From NCBI RefSeq assembly GCF_028743495.1, contig NZ_CP117968.1: a stretch of 64,000 nt of DNA; one strand, written 5' to 3'. This stretch comes from Allobacillus halotolerans. Its GTDB lineage: Bacteria > Bacillota > Bacilli > Bacillales > Alkalibacillaceae. Of this stretch, positions 41,665 through 50,337 are shown one piece after another (positions within the stretch are counted from its first letter, which is position 1; every line of letters starts with the position of its first letter). The notes beneath the pieces are model-generated. The model did not search any database. It saw nothing but the letters and a program-made list of their open reading frames with translations, and had not been told where the DNA came from. The translations under genes were made by a program, and so were the position numbers.

Positions 41665-41841
41665 ATGAGTGCACATGAATTTAGATGCAGAGCTTGCGAC
41701 GGAGACGGCTTGTTAATGGATGATGAAAAATGGCAATACACGTGTACGGTCTGTAACGGTACAGGTTTTGAATCATCCGCGAGCCAGCGGAAGACGAATG
41801 AAGTCGCAAATGTAGATGAAAACAATCGAATATTGGATTAA
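41665..41841 (+). CDS. Small DnaJ-type zinc-finger protein (58 residues)
   Basis: ATG 41665, stop 41839-41841, behind AAGGAAGGG. Two CxxCxGxG knuckles (CRACDGDG and CTVCNGTG) form one zinc site of the kind found in DnaJ. The C-terminal half is polar. Lies 38 bp after the aconitase gene and is probably in the same transcript. Function unknown; perhaps zinc or cluster handling or protein folding. Confidence 0.78.
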   Translation: MSAHEFRCRACDGDGLLMDDEKWQYTCTVCNGTGFESSASQRKTNEVANVDENNRILD

Positions 41842-41842
41842 A

Positions 41843-41872
41843 AAGCGGGCGAGATACGCTCGCTTTTTTTAT
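41843..41872 (+). terminator. Terminator of the aconitase/zinc-finger genes
   Basis: AGCGGGCG / CGCTCGCT stem followed by T7. Confidence 0.85.
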
Positions 41873-42023
41873 GATTTTTAATTACTTTTACTTATTTAAT
41901 GGAATTTAGCATGGTCTGATGCTGAATTTACTATTTTTTAAAAGAAGATGAAGTTACGCTAATTTCATAACTGGCTTCCGTTTAGCTATAATGATTTTAA
42001 AAAAAGAAACGGGTGTATAAGTA

Positions 42024-42929
42024 ATGATCTATAAAGAAAGATCAAAACCTTTGGAACTTCTGCAGCTTGAAGTTTTAGCTCACCGTACAGCATTATCACC
42101 GAAAAAGCAAAGTGATTTAGTTAAACTTAAAAAAGGTTTTGAAGGAGAAAGATTATTTGATTCCATGCTTGAAAGTTTGAGTAATAAACATCTACAGGTG
42201 AACGATTTATTATTGACGTTTAATGGGACTGTGTTTCAAATCGATACGTTACTGATTACTCAAGAAAAAATTTTCGTTTATGAGGTGAAGAACTTTCACG
42301 GTGAATTCATTTACGAGCAAGAAAAATTCTTTAAATTTCCCCAACAAGAAATTCAAAACCCTCTGCATCAAATCGCAAGGTCGACTTCTCTATTAACTCA
42401 GCTCATCCGAAAACTAGGATTTAACTGGCCGATTCAGTCACATGTCATTTTTATAAACAAGAACTTCACACTTTTCAATGCGCCACCAAATACCTCAATG
42501 ATCCTACCCACTCAAATTGATCCTCATTTAAAATATCTTCAAACAATCCCATCACGTCTTAATCATGTACATAAGCGATTGGCGGAAAAACTTATAGAAC
42601 AACATTTAGATCAATCACCATTTCAAAAAAAGCCAGCGTACTCTTATGAACAAGTAAAAAAAGGGATACTTTGTGGAAAATGCAGCTCATCCATCGTTAA
42701 GTTGGAAGGAAGAACAGTTTACTGTGATGACTGTGGGTGGAACGAACCATTTGCTGATTCAGTTGTTCGGACAGTGAATGATTTTGTATTGCTATTTCCT
42801 GAAATGAAAATCACAGTTTCTCAAACGCATGAATGGTGTAACAGCTTAATCTCGAAAAAAGGAATTTCTTCTGCACTTCAAAAAAATTTCAAGAGAGGTG
42901 GAAAAAAACGTTGGACATATTACTATTAG
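42024..42929 (+). CDS. Second NERD-domain protein with zinc ribbon
   Basis: 301 residues with the same plan as the protein at 15519 but low sequence identity. NERD part: GFEGERLFDSMLESL, then VFQIDTLLITQEKIFVYEVKN (E, D, E-x-K pattern, near 45-90), ending PLHQIARSTSLLTQLI. Zinc ribbon CGKC ... CDDCGW near 213-237. Likely nuclease-related. A 52-bp repeat array begins 22 bp after the stop. Confidence 0.83.
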   Translation: MIYKERSKPLELLQLEVLAHRTALSPKKQSDLVKLKKGFEGERLFDSMLESLSNKHLQVNDLLLTFNGTVFQIDTLLITQEKIFVYEVKNFHGEFIYEQEKFFKFPQQEIQNPLHQIARSTSLLTQLIRKLGFNWPIQSHVIFINKNFTLFNAPPNTSMILPTQIDPHLKYLQTIPSRLNHVHKRLAEKLIEQHLDQSPFQKKPAYSYEQVKKGILCGKCSSSIVKLEGRTVYCDDCGWNEPFADSVVRTVNDFVLLFPEMKITVSQTHEWCNSLISKKGISSALQKNFKRGGKKRWTYYY

Positions 42930-42950
42930 TTCACGTAGTTGGGAAAATAG

Positions 42951-43375
42951 CCCGAATCACAAGAGGAGAAAGAGATCCGGTCGAATAGGAGGCTCCAAAA
43001 CGCCCGAATCATAAGGGAGAAAGAGATTCGGTCGAATAGGGGGCATCAAAACGCCCGAATCATAAGGGGAGAGAGGGATTCGGTCGAATAGGAGGCTCCA
43101 AAACGCCCGAATCATAAGAGGAGAAAGAGATTCGGTCGAATAGGGGGCATCAAAACGCCCGAATCATAAGGGAGAAAGAGATTCGGTCGAATAGGGGGCA
43201 TCAAAACGCCCGAATCATAAGAGGAGAAAGAGAACCGGTCGAATAGGAGCCTCCAAATCACCCGAATCATAAGAGGAGAGAGGGATTCGGTCGAATAGGA
43301 GGCTCCAAAACGCCCGAATCATAAGAGGGGAGAGAGATTCGGTCGAATAGAGTCACCAATCGCCTAAATTATAAA
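42951..43375. repeat. 52-bp tandem repeat array (8 units plus a partial ninth)
   Basis: Units start at 42951, 43003, 43054, 43106, 43158, 43209, 43261 and 43313, with spacings of 51 or 52 bp; a decayed ninth begins near 43362. Each unit is CCGAATC, a 15-nt purine-rich loop (ATAAGAGGAGAAAGA), GATTCGG, then about 23 nt (TCGAATAGGAGGCTCCAAAA). Variation alternates GGAGGCTCC and GGGGGCATC. No reading frame is kept because of the 51-bp units. The NERD gene lies just upstream; 43376-43541 holds nothing I can name. Confidence 0.95.
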
Positions 43376-43541
43376 TAAACAGCAAATTCTGGTTAAATTG
43401 ATCTCGTCTTTTTACCTAAATAGCCAGCAACCAACCTATTTTCCTCTCAAAATTCTTACAACAAGTCAAGAACGGTACAATCAATTCTCTAATAACAATA
43501 TACTAAGAAATTAAATTACAATCAGCTCGCATTACTATTAA

Positions 43542-43556
43542 TAATAACCATTATCA
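43542..43556. promoter_or_regulatory. Fur-family-like box upstream of the TRIC-type gene
   Basis: TAATAACCATTATCA matches 13 of 15 positions of the Fur 7-1-7 consensus. Fur, Zur or another family member could bind. Confidence 0.4.
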
Positions 43557-43617
43557 TTTCTTTTGCTTGCCGTCTGGTTTAAAATTGATATGAATAGTAG
43601 ATAAATAGGTGATCAGC

Positions 43618-44241
43618 ATGACATGGGAAGTTTTGAATATTATTGGGACGATGGCTTTTGCGATCAGTGGAGCAATCGTTGCCATGGAAGAGCGATATGA
43701 TATTTTTGGTGTTTATTTGCTTGGCTATGTGACAGCATTTGGTGGCGGTGCATTTCGTAACTTACTCGTAGGGTTGCCAATTTCAGATATATGGGCACAG
43801 GGGACTTTGTTTACTGTAGCATTCGTGACGATGACAATTATGTTTTTTATTCCTTTTCATTGGTTAATGACCTGGAATCGATGGGGAGCCTTCTTTGATG
43901 CGATCGGGTTGGCTTCTTTCGCAGTGCAAGGAGGATTATTGGCTTTGGCGGCTGGATATCCGCTCAGTGCAGTTATCGTTGCAGGTGTGTTAACCGGTTG
44001 TGGTGGAGGAATTATTCGCGATCTGTTGGCTGGCAGGAAACCAATGGTGTTGCATCAAGAAATCTACGCCATGTGGGCTGTTCTCGGTGCATTTATCGTA
44101 GGGCTTGGTGTAATAGATACACAAACAGAAATATATATCCTGCTTTCGGCAATTGTCACGATGCGTATTTTATCCATCATCCGAAAATGGGAGTTACCTA
44201 GTCGGTTGAATTGGTTAGAATTAATTCGATCTAAAAAATAA
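43618..44241 (+). CDS. yvgT: UPF0126/TRIC-family membrane channel (YvgT-like)
   Basis: About 207 residues with seven hydrophobic segments arranged as two repeats. Each repeat has the glycine-rich motif of the family: AFGGGAFRNLLVG and TGCGGGIIRDLLAG. Prokaryotic TRIC homologues are trimeric K+ channels; others in the family are called glycine transporters. ATG at 43618 follows AGGTGATC. Confidence 0.88.
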   Translation: MTWEVLNIIGTMAFAISGAIVAMEERYDIFGVYLLGYVTAFGGGAFRNLLVGLPISDIWAQGTLFTVAFVTMTIMFFIPFHWLMTWNRWGAFFDAIGLASFAVQGGLLALAAGYPLSAVIVAGVLTGCGGGIIRDLLAGRKPMVLHQEIYAMWAVLGAFIVGLGVIDTQTEIYILLSAIVTMRILSIIRKWELPSRLNWLELIRSKK

Positions 44242-44245
44242 GGAA

Positions 44246-44278
44246 AGAAATCCAGCAGTTGCTGGGTTTCTTTTTTTA
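44246..44278 (+). terminator. Terminator of the TRIC-type gene
   Basis: AATCCAGCA / TGCTGGGTT stem followed by T7. Confidence 0.85.
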
Positions 44279-44434
44279 TGACCAACACTGTTAAACCATG
44301 AAACCGTTTATCCACCGACATCCTCTTTGAATAACCATCTCGATTGCTTCAAAAATCAAAAAAACCTTTCATGTAACCGTTTTCACACAATCGACATCTT
44401 ATCTTCACAAAACCTCCATGGAATCGCTCAAAAC

Positions 44435-44476
44435 TGTGATTTAAATCACAATTTGAGTTTTTTAAGATTCTACAAT
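44435..44476 (+). promoter_or_regulatory. CRP/FNR-type activator site and promoter of the ba3 oxidase operon
   Basis: TGTGATTTAAATCACA (44435-44450) is a perfect palindrome fitting the TGTGA-N6-TCACA site used by B. subtilis FNR. A -10 TACAAT at 44471-44476 predicts a start near 44483, so the dyad is centred about 41 bp upstream, the class II activator position. There is no -35, as expected for an activated promoter. Confidence 0.7.
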
Positions 44477-44506
44477 AAAAGTAACCACACAAAAGGGAGG
44501 AGAGAA

Positions 44507-44740
44507 ATGATGGGTGCCAAATCAAAAAGCAAGGTAGATTCGGTGAAAAATGAGACGTACAAGAAAAATGAGGATTACATTGTAATCGAGGATTTGGATG
44601 TTCAATCTACCCAGGCAATTGAAAATGAGTTCCAAGATGAAGAACCTAAATTGAATGGGGCTTTTATTTCTTCATTAATTGTTGGAGCCATCATTGTCAT
44701 TATGTGGGTAGCTGTTTATGTACTTTACCAAGCAAGCTAA
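44507..44740 (+). CDS. Cytochrome c oxidase subunit IIa-like small protein (ba3 type)
   Basis: 77 residues: a hydrophilic, charged N-terminus and one C-terminal membrane helix (GAFISSLIVGAIIVIMWVAV, about 51-70). This is the layout of the small subunit encoded before subunit II in ba3-type oxidase operons. GGGAGGAG fits ATG 44507 or 44510. The open frame upstream to 44327 crosses the FNR-type site and is not used. Confidence 0.75.
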   Translation: MMGAKSKSKVDSVKNETYKKNEDYIVIEDLDVQSTQAIENEFQDEEPKLNGAFISSLIVGAIIVIMWVAVYVLYQAS

Positions 44741-44764
44741 CAGATGAATGGGGGGAACCGAACG

Positions 44765-45250
44765 ATGCTGCATATGCATAAGTTCGAAAAAATTTGGATG
44801 ATTGTTGGGATTATTACTTTGATTTCTTTTTTAACGATTGTTGGCGTTCAAGCCTTTTCAAAAGCAGAAGGGGGAGAACACCAAGGAGCACCAAGTGATA
44901 TGACGCTAGTCGATCCTGAAACGGTTACAGAATCTGCACCATTTAACGAACCGGGATTGAAACAGATTGGCGAAAATGAATACGAATTGATTATGGTTTT
45001 GCAATCATACGGCTTTACACCTGGAGATATTGAAATTCCTCAAGGGGCAACAGTTCATATTAAAGCTACTTCCCTTGATGTTGTTCACGGCTTTGAAATT
45101 GCTGGAACGACTGCAAATATGATGGTAACACCGGGACACGTAAACTCAATGACCTACACATTTAATGAAAAAGGCTCTTATCTAATCTTATGTAATGAAT
45201 ATTGTGGAACAGGTCATCACTTCATGAGCACAAACTTGGAGGTGATATAA
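44765..45250 (+). CDS. cbaB: Cytochrome c oxidase subunit II, ba3 type (CuA protein)
   Basis: 161 residues with one N-terminal membrane anchor (WMIVGIITLISFLTIVGVQA) and an outside cupredoxin domain. The CuA ligands are visible: His in DVVHGFEIAG, and CNEYCGTGHHFM with two Cys, His and Met. It takes electrons from cytochrome c and passes them to heme b. ATG 44765 chosen for spacing to GGGGGG; subunit I follows immediately. Confidence 0.9.
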   Translation: MLHMHKFEKIWMIVGIITLISFLTIVGVQAFSKAEGGEHQGAPSDMTLVDPETVTESAPFNEPGLKQIGENEYELIMVLQSYGFTPGDIEIPQGATVHIKATSLDVVHGFEIAGTTANMMVTPGHVNSMTYTFNEKGSYLILCNEYCGTGHHFMSTNLEVI

Positions 45251-46885
45251 ATGAAAATCAATCGATTGGACGCACGATTAAGTTTAGCTCATTTTTATGT
45301 TGCTTTTGGATCGATATTATTTGCCGGGTTGCTTGGACTCCTGCAAACCTTAGTAAGAAGTGAATTAATTACATTGCCATCATGGATCAACTATTATCAA
45401 ATATTAACCGGCCATGGAGTGGTCATGGCTTTAGTGTTTACAACGTATTTTATCTTTGGATTTTTCTACGCAAGTGTTGCGAAGTCGACTGGAGAATTCA
45501 CCAACAAACAACGGAAAGCCGGTTGGATTGGTTTCTGGTTGTTAACTGGTGGATTGGTATTGGCTGCATTAATGATTGCTTTAAATAAAGCCACTGTACT
45601 ATATACGTTTTATGCACCATTACAAGCTTCACCGTTTTTCTATATTGCTTTAGCATTGATTATTATCGGAACTTATTTTGGCGCATTCGCGGTGATCAGT
45701 AGATATCGTTTATGGAAAAAAGAACACCCTGGCGAGAAAACGCCATTACTTGCCTATATGGCAGTAGCAACATTAGTTCTATGGTTAATCGCTACGATCG
45801 GTGTAGTCGCAGCTGTTCTATTCCAGTTCCTACCTTGGGCTTTCGGTTGGACGGATACAATTAACGTCGCGTTAACAAGAACATTATTTTGGTATTTTGG
45901 TCATCCGCTCGTCTATTTTTGGTTGCTGCCAGCTTATATGGCTTGGTACGTTATGGTACCAAAAATTATTGGCGGAAAAGTATTCAGTGATCAATTGGCA
46001 AGGTTTTCATTTGTATTATTCATTTTGTTCTCCATTCCGGTAGGATTTCACCACCAATTGCTTGAATCAGGAATTGGAGAAGGATGGAAATTTTTCCAAG
46101 TCATTTTAACATTTGCTGTTATTCTACCATCATTAATGACTGCATTCGCATTGTTTTCAACATTCGAGATTGCAGGACGTCAAAAAGGTGGAAAAGGGCT
46201 GTTCGGTTGGTTTAAAAAGTTGCCGTGGGGCGATGTGCGATTCTTGGCACCTTTCATGGGGATGTTAATTTTCATTCCAGCAGGTGCAGGTGGAATCATT
46301 AACGCTTCCCACCAATTAAACCAAATCGTCCATAATACGATCTGGGTCACAGGGCACTTTCATATCACAGTCGGTGGAACGGTTGCAGTAACATTTTTCG
46401 GAATCAGTTATTGGATCATTCCACATTTGAAAGGCCGTATCTTAACGAAGAAGATGAATAAGATTGGAATCTATCAAACAGTTCTTTGGGCTGTCGGCAT
46501 GGGAATCATGTCTTCTGCCATGCATATTTCAGGGCTACTCGGAAACCCAAGACGTACGCAAATGACTAGTTACAATGGTCATGAAGTCGCCTCTTCATGG
46601 GGAGCGTATGAAATGGCTCACGCAGTCGGTGGAACATTGTTGGTCATCTCGTTAGTACTCTTTGTCATCGTTTTGATCAATCTAGCTTTCTTCGCACCGA
46701 AAGGCAACGAGGAATTCCCAATTGCCGAAGAATTGAATCCGACACAACAGACGCCAAACTGGCTTGAAAATTGGAAACTTTGGATTGGAATCGTGTTTGC
46801 ATTGATTTTCATTGCGTACACCTTACCGATTATCGACATTATCAATAACTCACCACCAGGATCTAGCGGGTTCAAATACTGGTAA
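45251..46885 (+). CDS. cbaA: Cytochrome c oxidase subunit I, ba3 type
   Basis: 544 residues, about 13 membrane helices. Heme and CuB ligands: His in ILTGHGVVMALV, the His and Tyr in FWYFGHPLVYFWLLPAY, the His pair in PVGFHHQLLE, and the two heme His in VTGHFHITVGG. The segments fit the B-family (ba3) terminal oxidases, which have high oxygen affinity and pump protons through a K-channel analogue. Starts directly after subunit II; GGAGGTGAT site. Confidence 0.92.
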   Translation: MKINRLDARLSLAHFYVAFGSILFAGLLGLLQTLVRSELITLPSWINYYQILTGHGVVMALVFTTYFIFGFFYASVAKSTGEFTNKQRKAGWIGFWLLTGGLVLAALMIALNKATVLYTFYAPLQASPFFYIALALIIIGTYFGAFAVISRYRLWKKEHPGEKTPLLAYMAVATLVLWLIATIGVVAAVLFQFLPWAFGWTDTINVALTRTLFWYFGHPLVYFWLLPAYMAWYVMVPKIIGGKVFSDQLARFSFVLFILFSIPVGFHHQLLESGIGEGWKFFQVILTFAVILPSLMTAFALFSTFEIAGRQKGGKGLFGWFKKLPWGDVRFLAPFMGMLIFIPAGAGGIINASHQLNQIVHNTIWVTGHFHITVGGTVAVTFFGISYWIIPHLKGRILTKKMNKIGIYQTVLWAVGMGIMSSAMHISGLLGNPRRTQMTSYNGHEVASSWGAYEMAHAVGGTLLVISLVLFVIVLINLAFFAPKGNEEFPIAEELNPTQQTPNWLENWKLWIGIVFALIFIAYTLPIIDIINNSPPGSSGFKYW

Positions 46886-46890
46886 AAACA

Positions 46891-46925
46891 AAAAAGCAGA
46901 TACCGATATCGGTGTCTGCTTTTGT
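46891..46925 (+). terminator. Bidirectional terminator after the ba3 operon
   Basis: AAAAGCAGATACCGAT / ATCGGTGTCTGCTTTT stem between convergent genes. Confidence 0.88.
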
Positions 46926-46933
46926 TAAAAACA

Positions 46934-47422
46934 TTAGGCGTATAGATCAGCCATTGTCACATCATACTGTAATTGTTTTAAATAATTGTAGAATTGGCCA
47001 CGATGGTGAAAGACATGAGACTGGATCTCAGCTAACCATTGTATTTGTGTATGGCCATCTTCCATATAAAATGCTTTCGTTTTTTTCGTGAAAAATTCTT
47101 CTTCAGACAAAGAGGTCATATATTCATAAAGTGCATGGTAACCTTCTTCAAACACCACACCCATATCCGTTGGAGTTTGTAATTGACTATATTTGTTTTC
47201 AAGCTCTCGAACCTTCTCTAATGGTTCTTCTTTTAAGATATAAAGATCTGTGGCTGGAATAGAAACAAGGTGGATTACAAGTTCTCTTAGTGTCCGCATG
47301 TTCTCAGCTGGGCGATAATCCCAATCGGTATCCTTAATGTGCAACAATAAATTCTGAGTCGTCCGGACACAAAGCTCGATCTCTTCAAACATGATATCTT
47401 GTAGAGTCTTTGCTTGATTCAT
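46934..47422 (-). CDS. DinB-family protein
   Basis: 162 residues forming a four-helix bundle. The putative metal-binding His residues are in LVIHLVS (near 50) and HVFHHRGQFYNYL (near 134-146), the characteristic DinB/YfiT spacing. Members are often thiol transferases (bacillithiol) or of unknown function. GGAAGG before the ATG. Confidence 0.85.
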   Translation of the reverse strand: MNQAKTLQDIMFEEIELCVRTTQNLLLHIKDTDWDYRPAENMRTLRELVIHLVSIPATDLYILKEEPLEKVRELENKYSQLQTPTDMGVVFEEGYHALYEYMTSLSEEEFFTKKTKAFYMEDGHTQIQWLAEIQSHVFHHRGQFYNYLKQLQYDVTMADLYA

Positions 47423-47557
47423 GAAAATCCTTCCTTTCTGCTCCGTTGTTTGCTAAGTTGAGAATAGATGATTTCTAGTTATTGTCTGACTTCTTATTTA
47501 AAAGTATAACATAAACAATTCGGATTCCGGGTATAGAACAATGAGGAGGTATGTTAC

Positions 47558-48016
47558 GTGAAACGACACGAAGGACTCTTTCCATTATCACATCATCATC
47601 ATCATGCATTAGTAATTTCAAAAGATTTAAAGGACATAGGAACAAGTAAAGGTGAGAAGACGTATAAGATTGTCTTACGTGAGCTTGTTGAATTTTGGGA
47701 AAAGGACGGGAATGAACATTTCCGAGATGAAGAGGAAGTACTCATTCCGTTGTACTTACGTTTTGAGAGTGAACCCAATGTCGATTTGGTCAAAAAAGTT
47801 CTCTATCAACATGCGGAAATTCGAGGCTTGATTACAGCAATCCGAAACAATCAACAGGCTGATCATGAACAACTGAACTTATTGGGTCACTTATTGGATG
47901 AACACATTCGTTTGGAAGAACGTGAATTATTCCCTGTGATTGAAGAAGCCGTTCCAGAAAAGTATTTATATCAAGCAAGCGGAAAGTTTCATAATGACTC
48001 TTATAGTGGTTACTAA
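47558..48016 (+). CDS. Hemerythrin-domain protein
   Basis: 152 residues. The His/Glu pattern of a di-iron hemerythrin bundle is present: LSHHHHHALVIS (near 10-20), EHFRDEEEVLIPLY (near 53-67), LYQHAEIRGLI (near 88) and LDEHIRLEERELFPVIEEA (near 111-130). May bind oxygen or NO, or protect against them; it lies between the high-affinity oxidase and the catalase. GTG start behind GAGGAGG. Confidence 0.88.
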   Translation: MKRHEGLFPLSHHHHHALVISKDLKDIGTSKGEKTYKIVLRELVEFWEKDGNEHFRDEEEVLIPLYLRFESEPNVDLVKKVLYQHAEIRGLITAIRNNQQADHEQLNLLGHLLDEHIRLEERELFPVIEEAVPEKYLYQASGKFHNDSYSGY

Positions 48017-48044
48017 GTATGCAACATCGTTTATATGAAAAATG

Positions 48045-48078
48045 ACCAGACTGGAATTCTTCCCAGTCTGGTTTTTTA
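48045..48078 (+). terminator. Terminator of the hemerythrin gene
   Basis: CCAGACTGG / CCAGTCTGG stem followed by T6. Confidence 0.9.
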
Positions 48079-48103
48079 TTGGGCGAGAAATAAATCAATC
48101 AAT

Positions 48104-48137
48104 AAAAAATTCCAGCTGCAACGGTGCAGCTGGAATT
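48104..48137 (-). terminator. Terminator of the catalase gene
   Basis: AATTCCAGCTGC / GCAGCTGGAATT stem followed by TTTTTTA on the minus strand. Confidence 0.9.
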
Positions 48138-48165
48138 GAGAGAGTGGATCGTAAAAAATTAAGCG

Positions 48166-49644
48166 TTATTCGGTTACTTCACTTTTAACTTCAGCTGGTA
48201 CTTCCAATCCTAAACCTTCAGCAACACGTGTACCTAGATCTGGATCTGCTTTGTAGAAGTGACCAATTTGACGGAGTTTAATGTCATCCCTTGTTACAGG
48301 TTTCATATGATCGACGAAGTTTTTAACTAGACGATCTTGCTCATCTTGGCTCATTAGACGGTAAAGATCACCTGCTTGCGTGTAATGATCATCGGAATCA
48401 TACGCAACACTGTCCGCATGGCCTTCAACTTCGAATGGATCCATGACTACAGATGAATCTTCTTTTGGCTCATAGTCATAGCTATTTGGTTCATAATTGA
48501 CAGAACTTACCTGATGACCATATTGCATGGTTCCGCCGCGCTGGTAATTGTGTGTTTCAACAATTGGGCGGTTAACAGGGAGCTGTTCATGATTGACGCC
48601 TAAACGGTAACGCTGTGTATCGGAATAGGAGAACAAACGTCCTTGAAGCATTTTATCAGGGGATGCTTCAATTCCAGGTACGAAATGTGCTGGAGATAGA
48701 GCAGCTTGTTCAACTTCTGCAAAGTAGTTTTGCGGATTGCGGTTCAATACCATTTTTCCTACTTCGATTCTCGGATAATCTTTTTGACTAACCGTTTTGG
48801 TGACATCAAATAGGTCCCACTTGTACGTTTTATAATCTTCAAATGGGATGATTTGTACATATAAAGTCCAAGAAGGGTAGTCACCAGCTTCGATTGCATT
48901 GAACAAATCTTCTGTATGATAATCAGGGTTTGTTCCTGCAAGTTCGTCTGCGAGATCTACATCCAATCCTTTGACGCCTTGGTCACTGATGAAGTGATAT
49001 TTAACCCAAAACGCTTCTCCTTCTTCATTTACCCATTTGTACGTGTGGCTTCCGTATCCATTCATATGGCGGTAAGTCGCCGGAATACCGCGGTCACCGT
49101 GAAGGTAAGTGATTTGGTGCATGGATTCTGGTGATTGAGACCAAAAATCCCATACAGCATTTTTATCCTTCAAGTTTGTTTGTGGATTTCGTTTTTGTGT
49201 ATGAATGAAATCAGGGAATTTAATGGCATCACGAATAAAGAAAATCGGTGTATTGTTACCGACTAAATCATAGTTTCCTTCTTGCGTATAAAACTTCACC
49301 GCAAAACCACGCGGGTCACGGACAGTATCAGCCGAGCCTAGTTCACCAGCAACTGTTGAGAAGCGGATAAACATCGGCGTACGTTTCCCTTTTTCGTTTA
49401 AAAAGTCTGCTTTTGTGTATTTTGATATTTCATCGTTTGTCACTTCAAAATAGCCGTAAGCTCCTGCACCTTTTGCGTGAACGACACGCTCCGGAATACG
49501 CTCGCGGTCAAAGTGTGCAAGTTTTTCCAGTAAATGCACGTCTTGCAATAGTACAGGTCCACGATTACCAGCAGTAACAGAGTTTTGGTTGTCCCCTACA
49601 GGAGCACCACTAGAAGTTGTCAGTCGTTTTTTATTCTGATCCAT
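48166..49644 (-). CDS. katA: Catalase, small-subunit clade 3 (KatA-like)
   Basis: 492 residues. Active-site His region ERIPERVVHAKGAGAYG (near 52-68), distal Asn region (VGNNTPIFFIRD) and proximal heme Tyr in RLFSYSDTQRYRLG (near 338) are all present, so it is an active monofunctional catalase. A PerR-type box sits 64 bp upstream of the start, matching the peroxide-inducible katA of B. subtilis. GGAGGATTTTAATCA before the ATG. Confidence 0.95.
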   Translation of the reverse strand: MDQNKKRLTTSSGAPVGDNQNSVTAGNRGPVLLQDVHLLEKLAHFDRERIPERVVHAKGAGAYGYFEVTNDEISKYTKADFLNEKGKRTPMFIRFSTVAGELGSADTVRDPRGFAVKFYTQEGNYDLVGNNTPIFFIRDAIKFPDFIHTQKRNPQTNLKDKNAVWDFWSQSPESMHQITYLHGDRGIPATYRHMNGYGSHTYKWVNEEGEAFWVKYHFISDQGVKGLDVDLADELAGTNPDYHTEDLFNAIEAGDYPSWTLYVQIIPFEDYKTYKWDLFDVTKTVSQKDYPRIEVGKMVLNRNPQNYFAEVEQAALSPAHFVPGIEASPDKMLQGRLFSYSDTQRYRLGVNHEQLPVNRPIVETHNYQRGGTMQYGHQVSSVNYEPNSYDYEPKEDSSVVMDPFEVEGHADSVAYDSDDHYTQAGDLYRLMSQDEQDRLVKNFVDHMKPVTRDDIKLRQIGHFYKADPDLGTRVAEGLGLEVPAEVKSEVTE

Positions 49645-49707
49645 TGATTAAAATCCTCCTTCATTGAATTGTATACTTATCATAATATATTTAAATTGGT
49701 TTGTAAA

Positions 49708-49722
49708 TAATAATGATTATAA
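49708..49722. promoter_or_regulatory. PerR box upstream of catalase
   Basis: TAATAATGATTATAA matches 14 of 15 positions of the PerR consensus TTATAATNATTATAA. It predicts derepression by peroxide. Nothing else is recognised in 49723-49870. Confidence 0.82.
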
Positions 49723-49872
49723 ATAAATAAGATTTATTTATTGGGTTCAATTAACTAATTATGTATAAATAACTGTTTGGAATTGATGTGTTAGGTTTTG
49801 TGGCGTTTGTCGTAAGCTATCGAGAGTGGTTTGTTTTTGTTGGATATTATCAATTGGTTGAGGGTATTTGAG

Positions 49873-49910
49873 AAAAAAGACACCACAGAAAAGAAATCTA
49901 TGGTGTCTTT
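49873..49910 (-). terminator. Terminator of ridA
   Basis: AAAGACACCA / TGGTGTCTTT stem with a T run on the minus strand. Confidence 0.82.
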
Positions 49911-49916
49911 TTGTGC

Positions 49917-50294
49917 TTATTTACTTGCGATTGCCTCAATTTCTACTTTTACATCTTTCGGAAGGCGGCTGACTTCAAAGGCAGCACGAGCTGGATAAGG
50001 TTCTTCTAAATAACTCGCATAAATTTCATTCACTGTCGCAAAATCATCCATGGAATTTAATAAAATAGTCATTTTCGCTACATCTTTAAACTGTAAGTTA
50101 GCCTCTTTCAGGATAGCTTCCAAGTTTTTCATGACTTGGTGTGTCTGATCTGCAACATCTTCACTGACAATCTCCATCGATTTTGGATCAAGTGGTATTT
50201 GTCCTGAGATAAAGACGAGATCACCTACTTCAACTGCTTGAGAATAAGGTCCAATTGCTTCTGGTGCTTCTTTGGTGGAGTATGCTTTCTTCAT
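49917..50294 (-). CDS. ridA: RidA family 2-iminobutanoate/2-iminopropanoate deaminase
   Basis: 125 residues, family length. Motifs: GPYSQAVEVGDLVFISGQIP (near 18-37), the catalytic Arg in PARAAFEVSRLPKDVKVEIEAIA (near 100-122). It hydrolyses reactive enamine/imine products of PLP enzymes such as the serine/threonine dehydratase present at 32858. GGAGAATG ribosome binding site. Confidence 0.93.
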   Translation of the reverse strand: MKKAYSTKEAPEAIGPYSQAVEVGDLVFISGQIPLDPKSMEIVSEDVADQTHQVMKNLEAILKEANLQFKDVAKMTILLNSMDDFATVNEIYASYLEEPYPARAAFEVSRLPKDVKVEIEAIASK

Positions 50295-50337
50295 CGTTCA
50301 TTCTCCTCTCCTAAAAAGTTATTATTCAATTTGTTGT

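Noticed and set aside
2670..43375. CRISPR interpretation of the 52-bp arrays
   Set aside because: Spacers are not unique: the whole 52-bp unit is repeated. There are no cas genes in the window.
44327..44506. N-terminal extension of the oxidase subunit IIa gene
   Set aside because: It would be translated through the FNR-type site and promoter; GGGAGGAG is followed by ATG at 44507.
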